From: Methylomonas methanica MC09
Lineage (GTDB): Bacteria > Pseudomonadota > Gammaproteobacteria > Methylococcales > Methylomonadaceae
Direction: 5' to 3'
DNA: 64,000 nucleotides
Assembly (NCBI RefSeq): GCF_000214665.1
Contig: NC_015572.1
Coordinates: forward strand, 1,426,001 to 1,490,000
Shown: one piece after another, positions 26,345 through 35,167 of the stretch
How positions within the stretch are numbered: position 1 is the first letter of the stretch
Layout of the letters: every line of letters starts with the position of its first letter
Position numbers and translations under genes: made by a program
The notes under the pieces: generated by a model
Told to the model about the DNA's origin: nothing
Databases searched by the model: none
The model's input: only the letters and a program-made list of their open reading frames with translations

Positions 26345-27559
26345 GTGACGAAATTGCTCTATTTGGTGCATCGGATTCCCTATCCGCCGAATAAAGGCGA
26401 CAAAATCCGCTCGTTTAATTTCTTGAAGGCCTTGGCTGAAAAGTACGAAGTTTACTTGGGTACTTTTATAGACGATCCCGATGACAGGCAATATATCGAT
26501 GAGCTAAAAGCCTATTGCAAAGACAGTTGTTGCGTTGATTTACAGCCTAAATTAGGTAAATTGAAAAGCTTGACCGGGTTCTTGAGCGGTGAAGCGTTAA
26601 GCTTGCCTTACTATCGTAATTCGGTTTTGCAGGCTTGGGTGGATCAAACGATCGCGGAACATAACATAGAGCATGCGTTAATTTTTTCATCACCAATGGC
26701 GCAGTATTTAAACAACTATCCCAGCGTGAGTCTGGTGGCCGATTTTGTGGACGTGGATTCCGATAAATGGCGGCAATACGCGGGCAGTAAAAGTTGGCCG
26801 GGAAGTTGGGTATATCGGCGTGAAGCGCAAAAATTACTGGAATTCGAAACGTATACTGCCGGTTTGGCCAAAACCACCGTGTTTGTCTCTGAACAGGAGG
26901 CTCTGTTATTCAAGCAATTAGCACCAGAATACGCGGATAAAATCAGTTTTGTAAATAATGGCGTCGATACTGCGTTTTTCGATCCGCAACTGTCGTTTGC
27001 CTGCCCGTTTGCGGAAAACCAAGTAGCCATCGTTTTTACCGGGGCGATGGATTATTGGGCTAATGTCGATGCTGTGGTTTGGTTTGCTCAACAAGTGTTT
27101 CCATTGGTGAAGCGACAAGTCCCGGATGCGCGGTTTTATATAGTGGGTTCAAAACCGGCCAAGGCTGTGCAACAACTTGAAGAGGACGACGCATCGGTAA
27201 CCGTCACCGGGCGAGTCGACGATGTAAGAAATTATGTTGCGCACGCCAATGTGGTTGTGGCCCCGTTGCGGATTGCCCGCGGTATTCAAAATAAAGTGCT
27301 TGAAGCCATGGCAATGGCTAAGCCTATTGTGGCAACCTCGGCAGCCATGGAGGGTATTCCCGGTAATCCGTCTTTACAAGCGGTGGTGGTCGATGATCCT
27401 CAAGAATTTGCCAGCCAAGTGGTCAAAATATTGCAGCAACCGATGAGAGCGGTTGTTGCTGAGCACCGTCGCTTTGTGCAGGATGATTTTAGCTGGCAAC
27501 ATAACGGAGACAGGTTGTGCCAAATGTTGTCGGAAAATGAGGTTGAACGTCTTGTCTGA
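26345..27559 (+). CDS. XrtA-system glycosyltransferase, Stp1-like (GT4)
   Basis: 404 residues from GTG 26345 (VTKLLYLVHRIPYPPNKGDKIRSFN), 7 bp after the FemAB stop with GGGG about 10 nt ahead; an upstream start at 26303 would overlap. Domain order: N-terminal Rossmann with the donor-side PPNKGDK loop, then the GT4 core FTGAMDYWANVDAV and APLRIARGIQNKVLEAMAMAKPIVATSAAMEG. Extends the lipid-linked oligosaccharide. Confidence 0.88.
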   Translation: MTKLLYLVHRIPYPPNKGDKIRSFNFLKALAEKYEVYLGTFIDDPDDRQYIDELKAYCKDSCCVDLQPKLGKLKSLTGFLSGEALSLPYYRNSVLQAWVDQTIAEHNIEHALIFSSPMAQYLNNYPSVSLVADFVDVDSDKWRQYAGSKSWPGSWVYRREAQKLLEFETYTAGLAKTTVFVSEQEALLFKQLAPEYADKISFVNNGVDTAFFDPQLSFACPFAENQVAIVFTGAMDYWANVDAVVWFAQQVFPLVKRQVPDARFYIVGSKPAKAVQQLEEDDASVTVTGRVDDVRNYVAHANVVVAPLRIARGIQNKVLEAMAMAKPIVATSAAMEGIPGNPSLQAVVVDDPQEFASQVVKILQQPMRAVVAEHRRFVQDDFSWQHNGDRLCQMLSENEVERLV

Positions 27560-28685
27560 GCAACTGCCGCTGGTCGTACATATCATATACCGCCTGGGTG
27601 TTGGCGGGTTGGAAAACGGTCTGGTCAATCTGATCAATCGCATGCCGAAAGATACTTACCGGCACGCTGTTATCTGTTTGACCGACAGTACGGATTTCAG
27701 CAAGCGCATCCGGCGGCCAGGCGTGGCTATTTATGAAATACACAAAAAACCGGGGCAGGATGGCGAATCTTTTGTAAAAGTTTACAAATTGCTAAAGCAG
27801 CTTAAGCCTGCAGTGGTACATACCCGCAATTTGGCCGCCATAGAATATCAGCTGTGCGCTTTTCTGGCGGGAGTGCCTTTAAGAGTGCAAGGCGAGCATG
27901 GTTGGGACGTGTACGACCCCGAAGGTAACAATGTCAAGTACCGTTGGTTACGGTATTTAATGGGTTTGATAATCCATTGTTTTATTCCCTTGTCTCAACA
28001 GTTGCAGGATTATTTGCAGGCAAAAGTAGGCATACCCGCCAAGAAAATTACGCGGATTTGTAACGGCGTGGACACTGAGCGGTTTTATCCAAGGGAAGGT
28101 TCCAGGCCGGTGCCTGAACAATGTCCTTTGGATTTGGATCATAAATTACTGATCGGAACCGTCGGGCGCATGCACGGGGTAAAAGATCAATTGACCTTGG
28201 TGAAAGCGTACATAATGGCTTGTCAGGAGTCGGCGGGGTTTGCAGCTAAAGCCCGGTTAGCGCTTATCGGCGATGGGCCACTACGCGAATTAGCTATCAA
28301 TTTACTCGAAAAACACGATTTAATCGATCACGCGTGGTTGCCGGGGGAATGTCATAATATCGACCAAATAATGCGGAGTTTTGACATATTTGTGTTGCCC
28401 TCTAAAGCAGAAGGCATTTCCAATACCATACTGGAAGCCATGGCGACCGGTCTGCCCGTGATTGCGACCCGGGTTGGCGGCAATCCGGAATTGGTTATTC
28501 ACGAAAAAACCGGCCTTTTAGTGGAAAAGGAGAATGTATCCGCCATGGCCGAGGCCTTACGAACGATGGTGGCTGACGACAGTAGACGGCAACAATTTGC
28601 TGAAGCCGCTTTGCGGCGGATCCAGCAGGAGTTTTCGCTCGATAGCATGGTGGCGCGCTATCGGGCAGTGTATGACAGACATTAA
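27537..28685 (+). CDS. XrtA-system glycosyltransferase, Stp2-like (GT4)
   Basis: 382 residues from ATG 27537, overlapping the previous gene by 23 bp. PLVVHIIYRLGVGGLENGLVNLINRMP is the family N-terminus; IGTVGRMHGVKDQ and VLPSKAEGISNTILEAMATGLPVIATRVGG form the GT4 donor site. An in-frame start at 27453 lies well inside the previous gene and adds no conserved residues. Acts with the Stp1-like enzyme. Confidence 0.9.
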   Translation: MRLNVLSEQLPLVVHIIYRLGVGGLENGLVNLINRMPKDTYRHAVICLTDSTDFSKRIRRPGVAIYEIHKKPGQDGESFVKVYKLLKQLKPAVVHTRNLAAIEYQLCAFLAGVPLRVQGEHGWDVYDPEGNNVKYRWLRYLMGLIIHCFIPLSQQLQDYLQAKVGIPAKKITRICNGVDTERFYPREGSRPVPEQCPLDLDHKLLIGTVGRMHGVKDQLTLVKAYIMACQESAGFAAKARLALIGDGPLRELAINLLEKHDLIDHAWLPGECHNIDQIMRSFDIFVLPSKAEGISNTILEAMATGLPVIATRVGGNPELVIHEKTGLLVEKENVSAMAEALRTMVADDSRRQQFAEAALRRIQQEFSLDSMVARYRAVYDRH

Positions 28686-28705
28686 TCAGGCCCTAGGGAG
28701 CTAAT

Positions 28706-30592
28706 ATGTGCGGCATAGTGGGTATTTTTGACATTTACGAAAATTCCGATATCGAGCGGGATTTACTGTCGAGGATGAACGAATCGCAATTTCATCGGGG
28801 GCCGGACGAGGGCGGTTTACACATTGAACCCGGGTTAGGTTTCGGTCATCGCCGTTTGTCAATTATCGACTTGTCCAGCGGGCAACAACCGATGCACAGT
28901 CAGGATGGAAATGTCGTTCTAACCTATAACGGCGAAGTGTATAACTTTTTAGAGTTGCGACAAGAGCTGGAAGCCTTGGGGTACAGCTTTAGAACCCATT
29001 GCGATACCGAAGTTATATTATACGCTTGGCAAGCCTGGGGCGAGCTTTGCGTCGAACGGTTGCGAGGGATGTTTGCCTTTGCGATCTGGGATAGAGCGCA
29101 ACAAACCTTATTTTTGGCACGAGACCGCTTGGGTATCAAGCCGTTGTTTTACGCGCAATTGCCAAACGGGCAGTTCATTTTCGGCTCGGAACTGAAGTCT
29201 TTAAAACAGCACCCGCTGCTGCCTAAAACCATCGACCCTACCGCTATCGAAGACTATTTCGGTTTTGGCTACATTCCCGATCCTAAAACGATTTATCAGG
29301 GGGTTTATAAGCTGGAATCAGGATATTGCTTGACCATTAAAAAAGGCCAACAACACTGGCAGCCTCGGCAATATTGGGATGTTAAGTTCGAACCAGGGCA
29401 ACAGCGCGATGTGTCGGAAGCCGGCGAGGATTTGATTGTACGATTACGGGAAGCGGTTGACATTCGTATGATGGCCGATGTGCCGTTGGGTGCGTTTTTG
29501 TCCGGTGGAGTGGATTCGAGTGCAGTTGTTGCCATGATGGCGGGATTATCGAATGATCCGGTCAATACCTGCTCTATTTCCTTTGGCGACCCGAAGTTTA
29601 ACGAATCGCAATTTGCCGCCCAGGTGGCGGAGCGCTATCACACCGCGCACCGGGTGGAGCAGGTCGATCCGGACGATTTTAGTTTGATTGACGAGTTGTC
29701 CGGATTATATGACGAACCTTACGCCGATAGCTCCGCGTTGCCTACTTATCGTGTTTGCGAATTAGCTAAAAAACAGGTCACTGTAGTGTTATCCGGTGAT
29801 GGTGGCGACGAAAATCTGGCCGGTTACCGCCGTCATCGCTGGCATACCTATGAGGACAGAATGCGCAGTATGCTGCCCGATGCGTTAAGGGTGCCGTTAT
29901 TTTCCACATTGGGCCGTATTTACCCCAAGTTGGATTGGGCGCCAAAAGTGTTACGAGCTAAATCGACATTGGAATCGATCGGCCGCGATTCCATGGCCGG
30001 TTATTTCCACAGCATCTCTGTTATGTCCAATGAGATACGCGCGCAATTGTTTAGCGATCAATTAAAAAGTCAGCTGCAAGGTTATCAGGCTATAGAAGTA
30101 TTTCAGCGTTATAAGAAACAAGCGCCTGATGATCCGCTGTCGATGGTGCAATATTTGGATTTAAAAACCTATCTGCCAGGCGATATTTTAACCAAAGTCG
30201 ATAGGGCCAGCATGGCGCATGCCTTGGAAGTGAGGGTGCCGTTATTGGATCACAAATTAGTGGAATGGATGGCAACCCTGCCGCCTGATTTGAAGTTACA
30301 CGGGCGTGAAGGTAAGTACGTATTTAAAAAATCTCTAGAAGCTTATTTGCCTGAAGACATCCTTTACCGCCCTAAAATGGGATTCGCTGTTCCGTTAGCC
30401 GGTTGGTTTAGAGGCCCCCTTAAACAGCGGGTTCAAGAGGCCTTGTTAGGTGAAACGCTGAAACAAACCGGTTGGTTTAACCCGTCATTTTTGCAACATA
30501 TTGTCACCCAACATCAAGCCGGATTGCGGGATTATAGTGCGCCAATTTGGTCTTTATTAATGTTTGAGGCTTTTTTGCGCAATAATGCATAA
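28706..30592 (+). CDS. XrtA-system amidotransferase (asparagine synthetase-like)
   Basis: 628 residues. Catalytic Cys2 in MCGIVGIFD and the glutaminase (Ntn) domain 2-200 with RGPDEGG, then the synthetase domain with PP-loop SGGVDSS (266-272) and SGDGGDENLAGYRRH. All catalytic residues appear present. Homologues in exosortase loci are named amidotransferase and are thought to amidate a sugar acid or other EPS part. GGGAG 7 nt before the ATG. Last of the tightly packed core EPS genes. Confidence 0.92.
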   Translation: MCGIVGIFDIYENSDIERDLLSRMNESQFHRGPDEGGLHIEPGLGFGHRRLSIIDLSSGQQPMHSQDGNVVLTYNGEVYNFLELRQELEALGYSFRTHCDTEVILYAWQAWGELCVERLRGMFAFAIWDRAQQTLFLARDRLGIKPLFYAQLPNGQFIFGSELKSLKQHPLLPKTIDPTAIEDYFGFGYIPDPKTIYQGVYKLESGYCLTIKKGQQHWQPRQYWDVKFEPGQQRDVSEAGEDLIVRLREAVDIRMMADVPLGAFLSGGVDSSAVVAMMAGLSNDPVNTCSISFGDPKFNESQFAAQVAERYHTAHRVEQVDPDDFSLIDELSGLYDEPYADSSALPTYRVCELAKKQVTVVLSGDGGDENLAGYRRHRWHTYEDRMRSMLPDALRVPLFSTLGRIYPKLDWAPKVLRAKSTLESIGRDSMAGYFHSISVMSNEIRAQLFSDQLKSQLQGYQAIEVFQRYKKQAPDDPLSMVQYLDLKTYLPGDILTKVDRASMAHALEVRVPLLDHKLVEWMATLPPDLKLHGREGKYVFKKSLEAYLPEDILYRPKMGFAVPLAGWFRGPLKQRVQEALLGETLKQTGWFNPSFLQHIVTQHQAGLRDYSAPIWSLLMFEAFLRNNA

Positions 30593-30695
30593 CGGATGAA
30601 CGAGTACAAACTTAGTACTGTACAACTGGACACTAGACAGGCAATAAGTGATTTGTTAGAGTCATTAGCAGTTGAAATTAATTAGGTGGTCTTCC

Positions 30696-31328
30696 ATGAA
30701 AGCAAACGAAAACGCGCGAAATAACGAAGCAACGAAAATAAATCTGGACAAGTCCAGGCGTACATTTGCAAAAGCAGGTGTTGTTGGACCAGTGATAATG
30801 TCTGTAATGGGTAGGCCCGCATTCGGTGCACAGTGTCTTTCTAACATGTTGTCCGGTAATTTGTCTGATCCGAACCGGGGTAACGACTGCTGGGGAGGGA
30901 TGAGTCCGGGGTTTTGGAAGACGCCAGCAGGTAAACCCGATGGCGCAACTGATAAAGGCGATGACTGGGAATGGGCTTGGGGCTTAACTGGCTACAAGTA
31001 CTATGACACAGCCAAGTATAACCCCAAAAAATGGGAAGATTATATGGGCGGGACAAATGTGCTCAGTTTATTCTTTATGGCTGGGGTGTCAGTGTCTGGA
31101 ATGGATTATGATAAAGACGGGTATGTCTCAATTCGAGAATACTTGAATCAAACTAATAATAGTGACGGGAATAAGCATTTAATAGCAGGTTGGTTAAATA
31201 TTAAGTATTTTTCAGCGATAGGTGTTGCTTATTTTATAAAAGAATCAGACTTTATTGCTATGGTTGACTCAGATCGGCAAGGATTGGCTAACCTTATTGC
31301 TAGTAACTATCACAACAACCCAATTTAA
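30696..31328 (+). CDS. Tat-signal EF-hand protein of unknown function
   Basis: 210 residues from ATG 30696 (AGGTGG upstream; the ATG at 30672 has none). A twin-arginine signal, SRRTFAKAGVV then a hydrophobic stretch ending RPAFGAQ, implies export of a folded protein. The mature part has CWGGMSPGFWKTP, like the C-x-PG[FY]WK motif of some surface proteins, and one canonical EF-hand loop, DYDKDGYVSIRE, so calcium binding is likely. It is followed by PqqD-like, HprK-related and nucleotidyltransferase genes, and I suspect it is their substrate. No family name known to me. Confidence 0.75.
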   Translation: MKANENARNNEATKINLDKSRRTFAKAGVVGPVIMSVMGRPAFGAQCLSNMLSGNLSDPNRGNDCWGGMSPGFWKTPAGKPDGATDKGDDWEWAWGLTGYKYYDTAKYNPKKWEDYMGGTNVLSLFFMAGVSVSGMDYDKDGYVSIREYLNQTNNSDGNKHLIAGWLNIKYFSAIGVAYFIKESDFIAMVDSDRQGLANLIASNYHNNPI

Positions 31329-31378
31329 ACTTTATTCACATTATAAGTTTGTGTTTCGTTGGCCGATGACAAGAGTTT

Positions 31379-31642
31379 ATGTCAAGAGTATATAGGTTGG
31401 AAACTCCACCAGTAATCGTGTCTGATTATAATGATGAGGTTGTGGTATATAATATATTGTCCACGTCTGTTCATTTATTAGATAGCTTTAGTTTTCGTTT
31501 ATTACTCTCGGCAAACCAATCAACAGGTAACAATGAACTAATCGAAGATGCCGAGCGTGAGTTAAAAATTTCTTTCGAGTCAGCTAAAGAATATGTAGAT
31601 AACGCATTAATAGCGTTTAGAAAACTGGGTCTGCTTGCTTAA
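31379..31642 (+). CDS. PqqD-like peptide chaperone, HPr-rel-A type
   Basis: 87 residues. Length and pattern (LETPPVIVSDYNDEVVVYNILSTSVHLLDSFSFRLL, then a helical C-terminus) match the PqqD winged-helix family; the usual 'G.....LN.....L' turn is changed to ILSTSVHLLD. PqqD proteins present a peptide or protein to a modifying enzyme. This form is known beside HprK-related kinases in exosortase genomes. 19 bp before the kinase. Confidence 0.7.
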   Translation: MSRVYRLETPPVIVSDYNDEVVVYNILSTSVHLLDSFSFRLLLSANQSTGNNELIEDAERELKISFESAKEYVDNALIAFRKLGLLA

Positions 31643-31660
31643 AGCTTAAAAAGGATTTTA

Positions 31661-32539
31661 GTGAGAAGTACATTCAGTAGGCAAGTAAATTGTTGGAAAT
31701 TAAAGATTGGCCCATTTAATGTAAATTTAAATTCCAACGTTCCTTCTATATCCCGACATATCGAAAAACTTTATCAGGATTATCCATTAGTCTTGGATGA
31801 TAACCCCATCGATTTTTACATAGCGATAACCAGGGGGGGCGGTTTTCGGTATTTTTACAGACCTCAGGTAAATTTTTCGTTCGACGGGCAAAAGCCTTTT
31901 GCACCGCTACCATTGACGCAAGCGGCTGGCATGTTTGAGTGGGGCTTAAACTGGTGCGTTGCAAATACAGCGCACCAATTCCTGATAATTCATGCGGTGG
32001 TTGTTGAAAAGAACGGAATTGTTTTAATTTTGCCTGGCACACCTGGTAGTGGCAAAAGCACGTTGTGCGCTTCTTTGATATGTCAGGGATGGCGGCTTTT
32101 CTCAGACGAAATGGCATTATGTTCGCTTGAAGATGGTTTGATCTATCCGATACCTCGGCCAGTTAGTTTAAAAAATCAATCTATTCAGATAATCAATGAA
32201 ATATCGCGCGGTATCGAGTTTGGTCAAGTAATATCCAATACGGTTAAAGGAGATATTGCCCACATGAGAGTGCCAAAAAGCGCTATTGTTGATCAAGATT
32301 TGGCTATAGCTCCAGCATTTTTGATTTTTCCCCGTTATTCCCCTAACTCGGAAGCTAAGCTCGACGTTATTCCCAAGAGCCGTGCATTAATGATGTTGGT
32401 CGAGAATTCATTTAACTTTAATACTCTCGGTGATGTTGCTTTTGAGTGTGCGGTAAATTTGATCGATAATGTAGACTGTTATAGTTTCGAATATCCAGAT
32501 TTGTCGGCGTCTAATAAAGGACTTTCCAGTTTATTTTAA
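31661..32539 (+). CDS. HprK-related kinase A
   Basis: 292 residues from GTG 31661 with AAGGA at 31651-31655. P-loop GTPGSGKST (126-134), preceded by HAVVVEKNGIVLILP, and followed by WRLFSDEMALCSL, equivalent to the HPr kinase SDD segment, and a YPIPRPVSLKN motif. HPr kinases phosphorylate Ser of the carrier HPr; no HPr or PTS gene is near, so the target should be something else, perhaps the Tat-signal protein. The upstream part (1-110) is divergent. Confidence 0.82.
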   Translation: MRSTFSRQVNCWKLKIGPFNVNLNSNVPSISRHIEKLYQDYPLVLDDNPIDFYIAITRGGGFRYFYRPQVNFSFDGQKPFAPLPLTQAAGMFEWGLNWCVANTAHQFLIIHAVVVEKNGIVLILPGTPGSGKSTLCASLICQGWRLFSDEMALCSLEDGLIYPIPRPVSLKNQSIQIINEISRGIEFGQVISNTVKGDIAHMRVPKSAIVDQDLAIAPAFLIFPRYSPNSEAKLDVIPKSRALMMLVENSFNFNTLGDVAFECAVNLIDNVDCYSFEYPDLSASNKGLSSLF

Positions 32540-32625
32540 AGTGAAAGTTCCTTTTTTGTATAAAACAGACGGAGTTTATTTCGATATGCGAGTGAGTTTA
32601 CGAAAGTAACGCATGAGGAATGCGC

Positions 32626-33726
32626 GTGCCTGATAATGTTTTGCTTGTTAGTTTTTTACGTAATTGCGGCGATGGTTCGATTGCAAGGCTGGATTGCGTT
32701 GACTATCCGTGGGAAATTTTAATACGACAAGCGAGAAAGTCTAATTTATTGAGTCGGGTTTCTGCGTTTCTTGATAAGTTTGATAAACTGGACGCGATCC
32801 CCCAAAAATATAAGCAACAGTTCTTAAACGCGTATTGTGTTGCAAATGCAAATGTCAGATCGGTGAAATGGGAAACTCAACAGATATACAATGCATTACA
32901 TGCAGCAGGTATTGAGTTTGCTCTTTTAAAAGGGGGCGCTTATGTCTTTACCGAGAATAGTGCTTATAAAGGGCGGCTATTTACAGATATTGATATTTTA
33001 GTGAAATATTGCGATTTATCAGCGGCTGAAAAAATTTTGATGTTAAATGGTTGGTTATCGAGCTCCATAGATAACTATAATCAGAAATATTATCGACAAT
33101 GGATGCATGAAATTCCTCCGTTGCGACATTATCAACGTAAGTCTACTTTAGATGTGCATCATGCCATCTTACCGCCGACAGCCGCGCTCAAGCCTAGCAC
33201 GGAAAGGTTATGGGCAAAAGCTGTTCAATTGGATGGGTTTTCCGGTCTCTATGTCCTGGAAAATATGGATATGATCTTACATAGTGCCACACACCTATTT
33301 CACGAAGGCGAGTTTTCGCAAGGGTTACGCGATATATCCGACATAGACTTATTATTGCGCGAATTTATATTAGTTGATGACAGTTGGGAAAACCTGCTTT
33401 TTAGAGCACGAGAATTGAATTTGGAGCGGCCGCTTTTTTATGCGCTGAGTATTACCAAATCTTTATTAGAAACACCTGTACCTGACGAAATTTTAAATCA
33501 AGCCGCACTTGTTGCAAAACTCGGTTCACTGAAACGGAAAATCATGAATGCTTTATATGTGAAAGCATTGTTGCCCGACCATGAAACCTGTAAATTACGT
33601 GGCTCAGGGTCTGCGAGATTTTTATTATATCTTCGCTCCCATTGGTTAAAAATGCCTTGGTATTTGTTGCTTCCGCATTTATCCAGAAAAGCGTGGATGA
33701 GATTGGCAGGAAAAGAGCTGCACTAA
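32626..33726 (+). CDS. nucleotidyltransferase-fold protein (NTP_transf_5-like)
   Basis: About 366 residues. The core is ALLKGGAYVF...KGRLFTDIDILVK, the minimal nucleotidyltransferase metal site (two Asp in TDIDI), then LDVHHAILPP and a helical C-terminus. GTG 32626 is favoured by GAGGA at 32615-32619; ATG 32620 would sit directly against it. This fold transfers nucleotides to small molecules, RNA or protein. Co-occurs with HprK-related kinase/PqqD-like genes in EPS loci. Exact reaction unknown. Confidence 0.75.
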   Translation: MPDNVLLVSFLRNCGDGSIARLDCVDYPWEILIRQARKSNLLSRVSAFLDKFDKLDAIPQKYKQQFLNAYCVANANVRSVKWETQQIYNALHAAGIEFALLKGGAYVFTENSAYKGRLFTDIDILVKYCDLSAAEKILMLNGWLSSSIDNYNQKYYRQWMHEIPPLRHYQRKSTLDVHHAILPPTAALKPSTERLWAKAVQLDGFSGLYVLENMDMILHSATHLFHEGEFSQGLRDISDIDLLLREFILVDDSWENLLFRARELNLERPLFYALSITKSLLETPVPDEILNQAALVAKLGSLKRKIMNALYVKALLPDHETCKLRGSGSARFLLYLRSHWLKMPWYLLLPHLSRKAWMRLAGKELH

Positions 33727-33777
33727 GCTTCAGGCTGTGATCGATTTTTACTCAAATTAGTTACGCTGATTAATGAA

Positions 33778-34977
33778 ATGAAAGTTTTGCATATCTTAGA
33801 TCACTCCATTCCATTACACAGCGGTTATACCTTTCGTACGCGGTCTATACTCGAAGAGCAAAGAAAGCTGGGTTTAGAAACTTTTCATATTACGTCTTCA
33901 AAGCACGTTGGAGGGCGTTCAGCGTTAGAAACCGTTGATGGATTATGCTTTTATCGTTCCCCTGACCCGGAAGGACTTTTTGTCGGTTTGCCCGTAGTAA
34001 AGCAATGGGCTGTTTCTAAAAGCTTGGAAATGCGCTTGAATGACATTATTCCGCAAATTAAGCCTGATATTTTGCATGCACATTCCCCCGCATTGAACGG
34101 TTTGGCGGCGTTGGCGATGTCGAAAAAATACCATATCCCCTTGGTCTATGAGTGTAGGGCGTTTTGGGAAGATGCTGCGGTAAACCACGGTACGGCTATA
34201 GAGGGGGGGCTGCGTTACCGTATCAGTAAAGCACTGGAAACTTATATCTTCAAGCGAGCCGATGCCGTAACCACCATCTGCGAAGGTCTTAGAAACGATA
34301 TTATTAGTAGGGGGGTAAAAGAGGAAAATGTTACGGTGATTCCAAACGCAGTCGATATAAATAAGTTTACTTATGATGACGCACCCGATTCAGCGCTTGC
34401 TCAAGAACTAAATTTGGCCGGCAAATTGGTATTGGGTTTTATAGGTTCTTTTTACGCTTATGAAGGCTTATTACTGCTGTTGGACGCTTTGCCCGCTATT
34501 ATCCATAGTCATCCTGATATTAGACTTTTGCTCGTGGGTAGCGGTCCTCAAACAAAGCAACTTAAAGAGCAGGTCAAGGCGCTTGGTCTACAAGAGTTTG
34601 TGTTGATAACAGGGCGGGTGCCGCATGATCGGGTTCAACGTTATTATAAGTTAATTGATATTCTGATTTATCCGAGTTTTTCAAATCGTTCTACTGAATT
34701 ATCGGCACCACTAAAACCGTTGGAAGCGATGGCGATGGGCTGCATAGTAGTGGCATCGGATGTGGGCGGGCACCGCGAGTATATTCGAGATCAAGAAACG
34801 GGGTATTTATTTAAAGCCGGCGATAAAGAGTCATTAGTTAAAACTGTTTTAATGCTGATTAATGGCAAAGGGCTTTGGGAAAAAGTGCGAAAATCCGCAA
34901 GAGATTATGTGAAAGACGAGCGGAGTTGGATGAAAGTTGTTATAAAATATCAGTCTGTATATGGAAAGCTTGTTTAG
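33778..34977 (+). CDS. PEP-CTERM/exosortase A-associated glycosyltransferase (GT4)
   Basis: 399 residues. MKVLHILDHSIPLHSGYTFRTRSIL is the signature N-terminus of the Daro_2409-type family restricted to XrtA loci. GT4 donor site: VLGFIGSFYAYEGLLLLLDAL and LKPLEAMAMGCIVVASDVGG. Probably adds a sugar during EPS repeat synthesis. 51 bp after the nucleotidyltransferase gene; 190 bp AT-rich gap follows. Confidence 0.9.
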   Translation: MKVLHILDHSIPLHSGYTFRTRSILEEQRKLGLETFHITSSKHVGGRSALETVDGLCFYRSPDPEGLFVGLPVVKQWAVSKSLEMRLNDIIPQIKPDILHAHSPALNGLAALAMSKKYHIPLVYECRAFWEDAAVNHGTAIEGGLRYRISKALETYIFKRADAVTTICEGLRNDIISRGVKEENVTVIPNAVDINKFTYDDAPDSALAQELNLAGKLVLGFIGSFYAYEGLLLLLDALPAIIHSHPDIRLLLVGSGPQTKQLKEQVKALGLQEFVLITGRVPHDRVQRYYKLIDILIYPSFSNRSTELSAPLKPLEAMAMGCIVVASDVGGHREYIRDQETGYLFKAGDKESLVKTVLMLINGKGLWEKVRKSARDYVKDERSWMKVVIKYQSVYGKLV

Positions 34978-35167
34978 CTATTAAAATAGGAATTTATATA
35001 TATTTATCCTGTTTTTAGTATTAATCTGTAATTGTTATATGATTCGTATGTAAATGCTCAGTGGATACTGGGTTGTATATCGTAAATCCGCGTCTGTTCT
35101 GATCTCGGTTTTTACGGATTAATTAATGTCATTATGTGCTTTGTATAAAATTGGGTAATTGCATAAT

